Assembly: GCF_001424225.1 (NCBI RefSeq)
Contig: NZ_LMOR01000002.1
Coordinates: 124,001 to 188,000, forward strand
Reading direction: 5' to 3'
Length of the DNA stretch: 64,000 nt
Source: Microbacterium sp. Leaf151
Lineage (GTDB): Bacteria; Actinomycetota; Actinomycetes; Actinomycetales; Microbacteriaceae
Shown: positions 34,070-44,884 of the stretch, one piece after another
How the letters are laid out: each line of letters begins with the position of its first letter
Numbering within the stretch: the first letter of the stretch is position 1
Notes under the pieces: model-generated
What the model was told of the DNA's origin: nothing
The model's input: the letters and a program-made list of their open reading frames with translations, nothing else
Databases searched by the model: none
Program-made: the position numbers and the translations under genes

Positions 34070-34423
34070 TCAGTCCTTCGCGGGGGGCCGCACGTCGACA
34101 CCTCGCCGCGTCAGCGTGATCTTCACCGACGCCTCCGCCCCCGCTTCGGCGATGAACAGCAGCTGGCCCTTCGCGCTCAGGGTCAGCCCCACCTCGATCT
34201 CGGCGACGCCCCACCCCGACTCGGCGTCATCGATCCCGTCACCGATCTCGACGAGCTTCTGCACGGTGTCGCGCCAGTTCTCCCGCAATGCCTCGACGCT
34301 CGCATCGACCACTCGGCCGCCGCGGTCGCGGAGGCCCGGAGCCCGGCCCGTGCCCTGCTCGTCAGTCTCTCCCGACGCCGCGGGCGAAGGCACGTAGATC
34401 TGAACGGTCCATTCGTCGGTCAT
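34070..34423 (-). CDS. Trypco1/CU044_2847-type small protein
   Basis: A 117-residue protein. The C-terminal part, GVAEIEVGLTLSAKGQLLFIAEAGAEASVKITLTRR, matches the 'trypsin-co-occurring domain 1' (CU044_2847) pattern of EVEFGLKLSA...AGAEA.FKVTLTW. The middle (DASVEALRENWRDTVQKLVEIGDGI) is a short helix. Such domains are often found beside or fused to trypsin-like proteases and conflict-type NTPases. Here an HtrA-type protease lies 1.4 kb away, with an aminotransferase between. It follows the aminotransferase gene by 17 bases with a GGAGGAG ribosome site. Assignment is by pattern, not search. Confidence 0.65.
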   Translation of the reverse strand: MTDEWTVQIYVPSPAASGETDEQGTGRAPGLRDRGGRVVDASVEALRENWRDTVQKLVEIGDGIDDAESGWGVAEIEVGLTLSAKGQLLFIAEAGAEASVKITLTRRGVDVRPPAKD

Positions 34424-34440
34424 TCTCGGCTCCTCCGGCC

Positions 34441-35646
34441 TCACGACACCGTCATCCCGGCGAGGCGCTCGGCCGCATCGGCGAGCACCTCGACCCTCTT
34501 GCACGCCGCGAACCGCACCAGCGTGGCGTAGCGGTCCCGGTGGGCGGGAGAGACGAAGGCGGTGAGCGGGATGCCGACCACTCCGGCGCGGGCGGGCAGC
34601 TCGCGGCAGAACGCGTCGGCGTCGGTGGCGCCGAGCGGGGCGGCATCCACCACCGTGAAGTACGACCCGCCGGGGGTCGACACCTCGAACCCGGCGGCGC
34701 GCAGACCGGTGCCGAGCAGCTGGGCCTTCTCGGCCATCTCGGAGGCGACCGATGCGAAGAACGCGTCGGGCAGACGCAGACCGACGGCGATCGCGGGCTG
34801 GAAGGGCGAGCCCCCCACGTACGTGAGGAACTGCTTGACGGCGAGGACGGCGGTCACGAGCTGGGCGGGGCCGGTGACCCAGCCGGTCTTCCATCCGGTG
34901 AGCGAGAAGGTCTTGCCCGCCGACGAGATCGAGAGCGTCCGCTCGGCGGCTCCCGGAAGCGTGGCGATCGGCACGTGCGGCCCGTCGAAGACGAGATGCT
35001 CGTACACCTCGTCGGTGACGATGACCGCGTCGTGCAGATGCGCGAGCCGCACGACCTCGTCGAGCACCTCGCGCGAGAACACCGTGCCGGTGGGATTGTG
35101 CGGGTCGTTCACGAGGATCACCCGCGTGCGATCGGTGACCGCGGATGCCAACTGGTCGAGGTCGGGCTGGAAGTCGGGCCACCGCAGCGGCACCGGCACC
35201 AGCTTCGCGCCCGACAGCGCCACGCACGCCGCGTACGAGTCGTAGTAGGGCTCGAAGACGACGACCTCGTCGTCGGGGGAGTCGATCAGGGCCAGCAGGG
35301 TCGCCGCGAGCGCCTCGGTCGCCCCGACCGTGACCAGCACCTCACGCTGCGGGTCGAGTTCGAGACCGTAGAACCGTCGCTGGTGCTCGGCGATGGCCGA
35401 CAGCAGATCGGGGAAGCCTCGTCCGGGGGCGTACTGGTTGACGCCGCGGGCGATGGCATCCCGTGCCGCCTCCAGAACCGGTGCGGGCCCGTCCTCGTCG
35501 GGAAAGCCCTGACCGAGGTTGAGGGCGCCGGTGGCCGCGGCGAGCGCGCTCATCTCGGCGAAGATCGTGGGGACCGAGGAGCCGTCGGGGGCGAGCAGGC
35601 CCGCGCCGCGGGCCGTGCGCTGCCAGGCGCCGGGAAGCTGGTGCAT
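34441..35646 (-). CDS. Class I/II PLP aminotransferase (DapC/methionine-aminotransferase-like)
   Basis: A 401-residue fold-type I aminotransferase. NLGQGFPDEDGP at the start, VTVGATEALAATLLAL, VNDPHNPTGTVFSREVL and TDEVYEHLVFDG line the cofactor pocket, with the PLP Lys in SISSAGKTFSLTGWKTGW. This layout is shared by N-succinyldiaminopimelate aminotransferases (DapC), kynurenine aminotransferases and methionine (MtnE/YbdL) aminotransferases; the sequence alone does not decide, and no lysine-pathway gene is adjacent. The ATG at 35646 is chosen over one further upstream. It is divergent from htrA. Confidence 0.88.
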   Translation of the reverse strand: MHQLPGAWQRTARGAGLLAPDGSSVPTIFAEMSALAAATGALNLGQGFPDEDGPAPVLEAARDAIARGVNQYAPGRGFPDLLSAIAEHQRRFYGLELDPQREVLVTVGATEALAATLLALIDSPDDEVVVFEPYYDSYAACVALSGAKLVPVPLRWPDFQPDLDQLASAVTDRTRVILVNDPHNPTGTVFSREVLDEVVRLAHLHDAVIVTDEVYEHLVFDGPHVPIATLPGAAERTLSISSAGKTFSLTGWKTGWVTGPAQLVTAVLAVKQFLTYVGGSPFQPAIAVGLRLPDAFFASVASEMAEKAQLLGTGLRAAGFEVSTPGGSYFTVVDAAPLGATDADAFCRELPARAGVVGIPLTAFVSPAHRDRYATLVRFAACKRVEVLADAAERLAGMTVS

Positions 35647-35794
35647 GGATCCAGCATGCCGCACGCGCGCCGGGGGCAAGGGGGAATGCTTCGCGGTGCG
35701 TTGCTGCTAGACCCATAGAGGCGGCTCACTTCTGTCATAGGTGACCCACAGCATCCGTGGTCATCGTAGAAGCGCCTGGAAGAAGGAGCATCCC

Positions 35795-37339
35795 ATGAGC
35801 GACACCACGGACAACCGTCCCGAGGGTAACGACCACAGCCACACCAGCGAGCCTTCGCCTCAGCACGAGACGCCCGCCCCCGCCGCGCACACCCCGCCGG
35901 CCGCGACCTCGCGTCCCGACGTGCCGCCGGTGCCCACGCGCTCGCCGGCCGCCGCTGCCGCCGCGTGGCCCCCGCCCACCGCCGGGACCGCGACCCCCCA
36001 GCCCGGTGCATCCGCCCACGGCGCCTACGCTTCGGCTCCCTCCGGGGCGCCGAGCCCCACGGGCCACGGGTTCGGCCCCGCCGCCACGAACGCGCACCCC
36101 ACTCTGGCGTTGCCCGAGACGGCATCCACCCCCGCCCGCAAGAAGAGCTCGGCACCCCGCATCGCCGCGCTCCTGGTGGCAGCGGCCCTCGTCGGAGGTG
36201 GCGCGGGCCTGGGCGGTACGTACGCCGGACTCAGCCTCTGGGGCGGCGAGAACGCTTCGAGCGTCGCCGGTCCCACGGCCATCACCGTCAATGACCCGCA
36301 GGACGTCAACGCCACCGCGGCGGTCGCCTCGAAGGTCGTCCCGAGCGTGGTCACCATCAGCGCCACCGGCTCGCAGGCCGGCGGCACCGGATCGGGCGTC
36401 GTCCTCAGCGCCGACGGATACGTGCTCACCAACACCCACGTGGTCACCCTCGACGGACAGACGGGCGACGCACGGATCTCGGTCACCACGTCGGACGGCA
36501 AGGTGTACGCCGCGACCGTCGTCGGCACCGACCCCACCTACGACCTCGCCGTCATCAAGCTGCAGAACGTGTCGGATCTCACGCCCATCGAGTTCGGCGA
36601 CTCCTCCAAGCTGAACGTCGGCGACGCCACCGTCGCCGTCGGGGCTCCGCTGGATCTCCCCAACACCGTGACCACCGGGATCGTGAGCGCGTTGAACCGG
36701 TCGATCCAGGTCGCCTCCTCGGCCGCACCCAGCGACGGCTCCGACGAGCAGCAGACCGAGCCCGGGGAGGAGAGCCCGTTCCGCTTCGACTTCGGTCAGG
36801 GTCAGCAGTCGCAGTCGGCGAGCCAGACCATCAAGATCGCCGTCATCCAGACCGACGCGGCCATCAACCCCGGTAACTCCGGCGGCGCGCTCGTCGACGA
36901 CGAGGGCAAGCTGATCGGCATCAACGTCGCGATCGCCAGCGCCGGCGGCTCGTCGTCGGGTGGGCAGTCGGGCAACATCGGGGTCGGCTTCTCGATCCCG
37001 GCCGACATCGCCAAGCGCATCTCGTCGGAGATCATCGAGAACGGGTCCGCCACGCACGGTCTGCTGGGCGCGTCGGTTCAGGATGCCGCCTCCCAGCAGG
37101 GGGCGACCACCACCGGCGCTCTCGTGGCCGAGGCCGTCAGCGGCGGTGCAGCGCAAGCCGCGGGCCTGACCCAGGGCGACGTCATCACCGAGTTCAACGG
37201 CATCCCGGTCACGAACTCCATCGACCTCACCGCCCAGGTGCGCGCGCTCGCCGCGGGCGCCGAGGCCCAGGTGACCTACCTCCGAGGCGGCCAGGAGCGG
37301 ACCGCCGAGGTGACACTCGGTTCGATGCCGACCAGCTGA
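35795..37339 (+). CDS. HtrA/DegP-type membrane-anchored serine protease
   Basis: A 514-residue protein. A cytoplasmic Pro/Ala/Thr-rich, disordered segment of about 115 residues precedes one membrane helix (AALLVAAALVGGGAGLGGTYAG), then a trypsin-like domain with His215 (TNTHVV), Asp250 (TYDLAVIKL) and Ser362 (GNSGGAL), then one C-terminal PDZ domain (GLTQGDVITEFNGIPV). This is the actinobacterial HtrA plan for quality control outside the membrane. A loop of about 40 Gln/Glu/Ser-rich residues is inserted before the serine. The ATG has AGAAGGAG upstream. A terminator follows. Confidence 0.94.
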   Translation: MSDTTDNRPEGNDHSHTSEPSPQHETPAPAAHTPPAATSRPDVPPVPTRSPAAAAAAWPPPTAGTATPQPGASAHGAYASAPSGAPSPTGHGFGPAATNAHPTLALPETASTPARKKSSAPRIAALLVAAALVGGGAGLGGTYAGLSLWGGENASSVAGPTAITVNDPQDVNATAAVASKVVPSVVTISATGSQAGGTGSGVVLSADGYVLTNTHVVTLDGQTGDARISVTTSDGKVYAATVVGTDPTYDLAVIKLQNVSDLTPIEFGDSSKLNVGDATVAVGAPLDLPNTVTTGIVSALNRSIQVASSAAPSDGSDEQQTEPGEESPFRFDFGQGQQSQSASQTIKIAVIQTDAAINPGNSGGALVDDEGKLIGINVAIASAGGSSSGGQSGNIGVGFSIPADIAKRISSEIIENGSATHGLLGASVQDAASQQGATTTGALVAEAVSGGAAQAAGLTQGDVITEFNGIPVTNSIDLTAQVRALAAGAEAQVTYLRGGQERTAEVTLGSMPTS

Positions 37340-37356
37340 CCCTCGCCTTCACGGGC

Positions 37357-37396
37357 ACGACGCCACCCCGCGACGCGTTTCGCGGGGTGGCGTCGT
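37357..37396 (+). terminator. Hairpin terminator after htrA
   Basis: ACGACGCCACCCCGCG (37357-37372) pairs with CGCGGGGTGGCGTCGT (37381-37396) over 16 bases with an 8-base loop, 17 bases after the stop. Confidence 0.85.
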
Positions 37397-37426
37397 TGTG
37401 TCACGGCGGAGCGCGGCACCGACCAC

Positions 37427-37451
37427 GGTTCCTTCGACGAGCTCAGGAACC
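37427..37451. repeat. CTTCGAC-GAGCTCAGG palindromic repeat, copy 1
   Basis: GGTTCCTTCGACGAGCTCAGGAACC: GGTTCCT and AGGAACC are inverted arms around TCGACGAGCTC. It belongs to the widespread 'CCTTCGACAGGCTCAGG' class of small extragenic palindromes found in many high-GC bacteria. It sits between htrA and the maltokinase-like gene. Confidence 0.8.
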
Positions 37452-37490
37452 TCCACCGCGACCGGGGCGATCGAGCCCGGTGACGACGGA

Positions 37491-37515
37491 GGTCCCTGAG
37501 CCTGTCGAAGGGACC
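37491..37515. repeat. CTTCGACAGGCTCAGG palindromic repeat, copy 2, inverted
   Basis: GGTCCCTGAGCCTGTCGAAGGGACC is the same 25-base element as copy 1 in the opposite orientation, 39 bases away. Compensated changes (TTCCT/AGGAA versus TCCCT/AGGGA) keep the stem paired, so the hairpin is what is preserved. The two copies can also pair with each other. Confidence 0.8.
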
Positions 37516-37537
37516 GGAGCCGGCGGGTACGACTCCC

Positions 37538-38878
37538 TCAGTCGAGCGGCGCGAGACGGCCGATCGCGGCCAGCGGAATGCCGATCCAGTCGGGACGATT
37601 GCGGGTCTCGTAGATCGCCTCGTAGACGGCCTTGTCGAGTTCGAACGCGGCGAGGAGCGGATCGTCGTCGGTGCGCACGGCGCCTGCGGTATCGGCATAG
37701 CCGGCGAGGAAGGCCTGCTGCGCGTCGATGACCCACGCGCGCACCGCGTCACCGTCGTCGTCGGCCACCGCACCCGAGACGTAGTCGAACGAGCGCAGCA
37801 TTCCGGCGACGTCGCGCACGGCCACGTCGGGCAGCAGCCGCTCCTCGATCGGCCGCAGGGGCTCGCCTTCGAAGTCGAGCAGGACCCATCCGTTCGAGGG
37901 GGTGTGGAGCACCTGTCCGAGGTGCAGATCCCCGTGCACGCGCTGAAGGGACGGCCACGGCGCACGCGCGGCGGCGGCGTACACCGCACGGATGCGATCG
38001 GCGTAGGGGGCCAGCGCCGGCACCTCGGCGAGGGCGATGGCGAGTCGTCGGTCCCACGCGCCGACCACGGCCGCGCGATCGGCGTCGTCGGGTTCGCGGG
38101 TGGGGAACTGTGCGGCGAGGGCGACGTGCATGCCCGCGACGCTGGTGCCGAGGGCATGAGCGCGCTCGGCGAAGTCCTCGCCGGCCGCGGCGGCATCCAG
38201 TGCGACGCGCCAGGCATCCTCGACGCCGTCGAAGAACTCCTGCGCGAAGGCGAGCGAACCGCTCACCGGTACGCCCTCGGGCGTCATCCACGATCCGCGG
38301 ACCTCGCCGATGGCCGCCGGAACGAACGCGGCACCGCCAGCTGCCAGAGCGGACTGCAGTTCGACATCGGGGTTGATGCCGGGGTTCACCTGGCGGAAGA
38401 GCTTGCAGATGACGGGCACGCCGGCGGTTCCCTCGTCGGGGCGGAAGATCAGCGACGTGTTCGACTGCTCGCCGCTCAAGACCTTCGCGGTCGCGCGCGC
38501 TGCCGGCGTCTTGCCGTCCGACATCGCGAGGGCGAATCCGATGAAGCCGTCGCCGGGCGCGCCGACCTCGCCGCCGGCGGTCACCCACGAGTAGAGCTGG
38601 TCGGTGAATCCGGCGTCGGTCGTGGCATCCGTCCACACCTGTCCCTCTCCGGACGCGCCGATGAGGCTGCCAGGCGGAACCGATCCCTCCGCGCGGACCG
38701 CGACGGGGACCTGGTAGACGATGGCCGGGTGCACGGCCTCATCGCGCACGAGCAGCAGCCGGACGTCGTCATCGAGAGGCCAGTCGGCCACGATGGTGAG
38801 CCGCGGGTCGCGGCCTTTCGTGCCGTACCAGCGCTGACGCGGCATCCAGACAGCGAGGAGATCGAGAAGGTCGCCCAT
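37538..38878 (-). CDS. Maltokinase-like aminoglycoside-phosphotransferase-fold kinase
   Basis: A 446-residue protein. An N-terminal cap domain (MPRQRWYGTKGRDPRLTIVADW) is typical of maltokinase (Mak/Pep2) and related sugar kinases. The kinase core has VICKLFRQV (Lys), the catalytic HGDLHLGQVLH and metal-binding LLDFEGEP. Maltokinase makes maltose-1-phosphate for GlgE, but treS, glgE and glgB are absent here, so the gene is orphaned from its usual partners. Glucosamine kinase of the same fold is an alternative. No gene follows in the same direction. Confidence 0.85.
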   Translation of the reverse strand: MGDLLDLLAVWMPRQRWYGTKGRDPRLTIVADWPLDDDVRLLLVRDEAVHPAIVYQVPVAVRAEGSVPPGSLIGASGEGQVWTDATTDAGFTDQLYSWVTAGGEVGAPGDGFIGFALAMSDGKTPAARATAKVLSGEQSNTSLIFRPDEGTAGVPVICKLFRQVNPGINPDVELQSALAAGGAAFVPAAIGEVRGSWMTPEGVPVSGSLAFAQEFFDGVEDAWRVALDAAAAGEDFAERAHALGTSVAGMHVALAAQFPTREPDDADRAAVVGAWDRRLAIALAEVPALAPYADRIRAVYAAAARAPWPSLQRVHGDLHLGQVLHTPSNGWVLLDFEGEPLRPIEERLLPDVAVRDVAGMLRSFDYVSGAVADDDGDAVRAWVIDAQQAFLAGYADTAGAVRTDDDPLLAAFELDKAVYEAIYETRNRPDWIGIPLAAIGRLAPLD

Positions 38879-38949
38879 GCCGTGAGGCTAACGCGCCACG
38901 GGGCCCGTCGCGCAGGACTTGCGCGCGGGGCGGTCTCGATGAGAAGGGG

Positions 38950-39888
38950 TCAGTCCGTCTCGACGGTGTCGACGGTCTCGGCGTCGGCGTCGCGCTGACG
39001 ACGGTGGGGGAGCGCCTTGCGCGCCACCGAGCCGGTGCGTCGCCCCGCCGATCCGACGGCGTCGGCGATGACGGAGCCCGCGCGGCGGACGCCGCCCACG
39101 GCGCTGCGCTCGAAAGGCTCGCTGCCTTCGCGCGGCTCGAGATCCGCGGGCAGCGCGAGCGGGGGACTCCCGAAAGCGCGACGTGCGTTGACCAGCACCC
39201 GCCGGCCGAGGATGTGGTTGCCGGTGCCGCCGACCACGGCGCCGACGCCGAAGGGCAGGGCCTTGCCGAGCCAAGACGCCCCGCCACGGGTGGCGAACTG
39301 CCGCACGAACGAGGTCTTCAGCCGGTCGACGAGGGGGCCGACGGCCGCGCGCGGAAGGGTCTTCGTGATGAGTTCGCCCCAGTACCCCGATCGGGTGGTG
39401 CCGCGGCCGGCCGCCTGCGCGGCGAGCTGCGAGACGAGGTCGACGCCCTCCTTGCCGAGCATCAGCGCGAGCACGAGGGCCCGCCCTCGGTCGGGGTCTT
39501 CGACGGCGACGCCGTGGACCTCCGCGACCGACTGCGCGTAAAGGGCGGTCGCCTCGAGGAATGCGACGGTCTCGACGCCGCTGAGGGCAAGGGTGACGCC
39601 GGTGCCGATGCCCGGCACGACGGCGGTGGCCCCGACAGCGGCGCCGCCCGTGGTCACCGCGGCGAGGTAGCGGCGCTCGAGGATCCTCAGGATCTGCTCG
39701 ACGGTGGCATCCGGATGCCGGAGGCGGATGCTGCGCAGGTGCGCGAGCACGACGGGTCGCTGCACCGACAGCACGCGGTCGAGCATGCGGATCGTGCGGG
39801 GATGCTCCTCCGATCCCGCGGGTGGGAGTCCGCCCGTCCACGGGGCGTCCTGCGGGAGGGAGTGGATGCGGTGCACCTTCTCAGCCAT
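38950..39888 (-). CDS. EcsC-like protein of unknown function
   Basis: A 312-residue protein. After a polar N-terminus and a helical segment (LDRVLSVQRPVVLAHLRSIR) comes a Gly/Ala/Val-rich, weakly hydrophobic region (AAVGATAVVPGIGTGVTLALSGVETVAFLEATALYAQSVAEVHG). A second Gly-rich segment follows later (ALPFGVGAVVGGTGNHILGRRVLVNARRAFG). This two-block arrangement recalls the EcsC family, but the match is by eye and weak. The C-terminal 60 residues are basic with an acidic end. The ATG at 39888 has GAGGATGAGG upstream; in-frame codons further upstream are antisense to the ABC gene and are rejected. 207 bases of apparent spacer separate it from the divergent ABC gene. Confidence 0.6.
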   Translation of the reverse strand: MAEKVHRIHSLPQDAPWTGGLPPAGSEEHPRTIRMLDRVLSVQRPVVLAHLRSIRLRHPDATVEQILRILERRYLAAVTTGGAAVGATAVVPGIGTGVTLALSGVETVAFLEATALYAQSVAEVHGVAVEDPDRGRALVLALMLGKEGVDLVSQLAAQAAGRGTTRSGYWGELITKTLPRAAVGPLVDRLKTSFVRQFATRGGASWLGKALPFGVGAVVGGTGNHILGRRVLVNARRAFGSPPLALPADLEPREGSEPFERSAVGGVRRAGSVIADAVGSAGRRTGSVARKALPHRRQRDADAETVDTVETD

Positions 39889-40083
39889 GACCTCATCCTC
39901 TCCCGGCCGGCTCGACGTGCGCCGTGACTTGACGGCGGAGCGCGGATCCGTCGGGCGAACGCCTCGGCCCATCGCCGCCAACTCGCGCGCGGTCTCGCCG
40001 CGCCGGAGGCCGCGCGGCCGCGGGGCACCGACGCATGTGGAACCGGCGTCGGCAAGAGGAAGGGCGGTGTCGGAGGGGATTGG

Positions 40084-40089
40084 TAGTTT
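40084..40089 (+). promoter_or_regulatory. TAGTTT -10 box of a probable leaderless promoter
   Basis: TAGTTT ends six bases before the ATG of the ABC ATPase gene. No ribosome site is present, which fits a leaderless transcript. Confidence 0.5.
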
Positions 40090-40095
40090 GGTGCG

Positions 40096-42299
<2,204 letters not shown>

Positions 42300-42324
<25 letters not shown>

Positions 42325-43862
42325 GACTGGCGATGATGCTGGGCGCCCTGCGGGGCGACCGGCGCGACGTGATCCGGCGGGCGATCGGCGTCGTCGTTCT
42401 TATCGCGGCCACCGTCTTCGCGGCCATGAGCGCCGCCGGTCTCGCGGATGCCGACCGCCTCACGACAGCGGTCGTCACCGTCCTGGCCGGTTCCGCGGTG
42501 ACCCTCGGGTTCGCGGTCGGTCCGCCCGTCACGGCCTCGATCGACCCCCTCGATCCGCGGCGGTTCGCGGTCGTGGGCCCCGAGCCGCGTCCGCTCGCCG
42601 GGGCGCTGCTGCTCGCGGGCTTCTTCAGCGTGCCCGTCCTCGTAACGCTCGTCCTCGGCGTCAGCGTCGCCGTGGCGTGGGGCGCGCACGGTGCCTCGGT
42701 GGTGGCGGGCGTGGCATCCGTCGTTCTGGGGCTCACGACGTGCGTGCTGTTCGCCCGCGTCAGCATGGCGCTCGGGGCGCTCGTGCAGCGGCCCCGGCAA
42801 TCCCGCGAACTGATGAGCGTCTACCTCATCGCGGTGCTCGTCGTCGTCGTGCCGATCGGGGTGTTCCTCGGATCGCTCGAGTGGCGCGGCGCGGTGCCGT
42901 CGCAGCTGGCGTCGGCGGCCGAGATCCTGTCGTGGACGCCCGTCGGGGCCGCATGGGCCGTCGGCCTCGCACCGACGACCGGAGCGGCCGTCGGCAGCCT
43001 CGTCGTCGCGCTCGCGACCGTGGCGCTGCTCACCCTGGCGTGGTTCGCCCTGGTCGAGGTTCTGCTCACCACGACGCGTCGTCCGGCCGCAGTGCGCGAG
43101 CGCGGCGGACTCGGGTGGTTCGCGCTCCTGCCGGGCACCCCGGGGGGAGCCGTCGCCGCCCGGAGCCTGTCGTACTGGCTGCGCGACCGGCGATACATCG
43201 TCAACGTCGTGATCGTGCCGATCGCGGCCGTGGTCTCCACGGTGCCGCTGCTCGTCGCGGGGGTGCCGTTCGAGTTGGCGGTGCTGCTGCCGGTGCCGAT
43301 CATGGCGCTGTTCTTCGGCTGGCTGCCCCACAACGATCTCGCGTACGACTCCACGGCCCTGTGGATGCACATCGCCAGCGGCGTGCGCGGCATCCCCGAT
43401 CGCGTGGGGCGCCTCGTGCCCATCCTGCTCATCGGCATCCCGATCCTCGCCGTCAGCCTGCCGCTCGCGATCGTCGCGCACGGTCGCTGGGCGATCTTCC
43501 CGGCCATGGTCGGCGTGTGCGCGGCCCTGTTCCTCGGCGGTCTGGGTTTGTCGAGCCTTTCGTCGGTGATGGCCCCCTATGCGGTATCGCGGCCGGGTGA
43601 CAGCCCCTTCCAGCAGCCGCAGCGCACCGGCTCCGGCGGGGTCGTCGCACAGGGACTCGTCATGCTCGGGGCGGTGCTCACCGCGCTGCCCGCAGGCTGG
43701 CTGACATGGCAGGCCATCAACGGCACCGCCATCGACGCGATGTTGGCGCTCTGGGTCGGTGTGGGCGCCGGTGCGGTCGTGCTGATCCTCGGAATCGTGG
43801 GGGGCGCCGTGGTCTACGAGCGCCGCGCCACCCGCCTCATGGAGTTCGCCGAAGCGACCTGA
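42300..43862 (+). CDS. ABC-2-type exporter permease
   Basis: A 520-residue membrane protein with about 11-12 hydrophobic helices (for example VIRRAIGVVVLIAATVFAAM, YLIAVLVVVVPIGVFLG, NVVIVPIAAVVSTVPLLVAG). It has a large cytoplasmic loop around LLPGTPGGAVAARSLSYWLRDRRY, which resembles other actinobacterial exporter permeases. It pairs with the preceding ATPase. The GTG at 42300, with GGAGGG six bases upstream, overlaps the ATPase gene by 25 bases; an ATG at 42331 is a less supported start. The substrate is unknown. Confidence 0.85.
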
Positions 43863-43898
43863 GTCGAACCCGTCCGACCGCCGAGCGTGGTCCGCGGC

Positions 43899-43904
43899 TA
43901 CACT
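43899..43904 (+). promoter_or_regulatory. TACACT -10 box before the DUF3039 gene
   Basis: TACACT ends eight bases before the ATG at 43913 (GGCTACACTGGCTCTCCATG). There is no ribosome site between, so a leaderless transcript is likely. Confidence 0.5.
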
Positions 43905-43912
43905 GGCTCTCC

Positions 43913-44179
43913 ATGAGCACGCCTCTCGACAGTCCTGACAGCGGGGGTCTCGCGACCCTGGATCGAGAGCTCGAAGAGCTCATCCGCGAAGAGAACATCG
44001 AGCCCGGCGACCATGAGCGCTTCTCGCATTACGTGAAGAAGGACAAGATCCTCGAGTCGGCCATCACGGGCAAACCGGTGCGCGCGCTCTGCGGCAAGAA
44101 GTGGACCCCGGGTCGCGATCCCGAGAAGTTCCCGGTGTGCCCGCAGTGCAAAGAGATCTACGAGTCGCTCGTCAAGTGA
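43913..44179 (+). CDS. DUF3039 small protein
   Basis: An 88-residue protein of the actinobacterial DUF3039 family. The conserved block is ERFSHYVKKDKILESAITGKPVRALCGKKWTPGRDPEKFPVCPQCKEIYESL. ALCGKKW and VCPQCKEIY provide three Cys plus a nearby His (FSHYV) that could bind zinc. The N-terminus is acidic (LDRELEELIREENIEPGD). Function is unknown, but the family is widely conserved in actinobacteria, often near nicotinate phosphoribosyltransferase as here. It converges on the exported-protein gene, with three bases between stops. Confidence 0.92.
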   Translation: MSTPLDSPDSGGLATLDRELEELIREENIEPGDHERFSHYVKKDKILESAITGKPVRALCGKKWTPGRDPEKFPVCPQCKEIYESLVK

Positions 44180-44182
44180 GCG

Positions 44183-44683
44183 TCAGCTGATCTCCACCGA
44201 GGTCGTCGCCGCCGCCGACCCGTCGGAGCCGAACAGCACGAGCGTGAAGCGATAGGTGCCGCTGGGCAGGGGGTGGCTGCCATCGGCCGGGTAGGTGCGC
44301 GTGTCCTGCACGTATCCACCGATCGGGATGCTGAGCACCCCCGTCATCGTCGACGGCCCGAGCGGACCCTCCACGGAGACGACGTACGGGATGACCGCCA
44401 CTCCGGGGTCGCGCACGGGCCACCACACGATGTTCTGGTCGTACCGCGCGCGGACGTAGACCGCGATGGGCCCCCGGTTGCTGTTCGTCGCGGCGTCGTA
44501 CTCGTGCAGGTCCTGCGCCGCGAAGTCCGAGCTCGGGCGGATCTTGGCGACCGGGACGCTGCCTCCCGACGCGGCGAGGGCGGGGGTCGCAGTCGCTGCG
44601 ACGATCGCGGGCACCGTCCAGGCTGCTGCAGCGATGGCGCCGCGGCGTGTCGGCTGAGGGACTTCGCCTGCGGGGTGCGGCAT
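44183..44683 (-). CDS. Secreted protein with a Tat-type signal peptide
   Basis: A 166-residue protein. The signal sequence has a twin-Arg (TRRGAIAAAAWTVPAIVAATATPALA) and an ALA cleavage site near residue 36. The mature part is about 130 residues, mostly beta-strand-like with no Cys (SVPVAKIRPSSDFAAQDLHEYDAATNSNRGP, GTYRFTLVLFG). No family is recognised; it may be a small Ig-like secreted domain. The ATG has AAAGGA six bases upstream. Some 200 bases upstream (44684-44884) are free of genes. Confidence 0.7.
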   Translation of the reverse strand: MPHPAGEVPQPTRRGAIAAAAWTVPAIVAATATPALAASGGSVPVAKIRPSSDFAAQDLHEYDAATNSNRGPIAVYVRARYDQNIVWWPVRDPGVAVIPYVVSVEGPLGPSTMTGVLSIPIGGYVQDTRTYPADGSHPLPSGTYRFTLVLFGSDGSAAATTSVEIS

Positions 44684-44884
44684 GAGGGTCCTTTCCCGCG
44701 ATGCCGTCGCGGGATCGCACAACCATTCACGCTAACCGGGCGGCCGAACCGGCAGAGCCCGATGCGGGCTCCGATCACCCGACGTCTCACCTCAGCGACC
44801 CGCGGCGCGTCGACCCGTCCGTCCACGGTGCGCCGAACCCCGCACCGGTCCCGATCGGGTCCTTCGCCGGCCCTCGGCGGCTGG

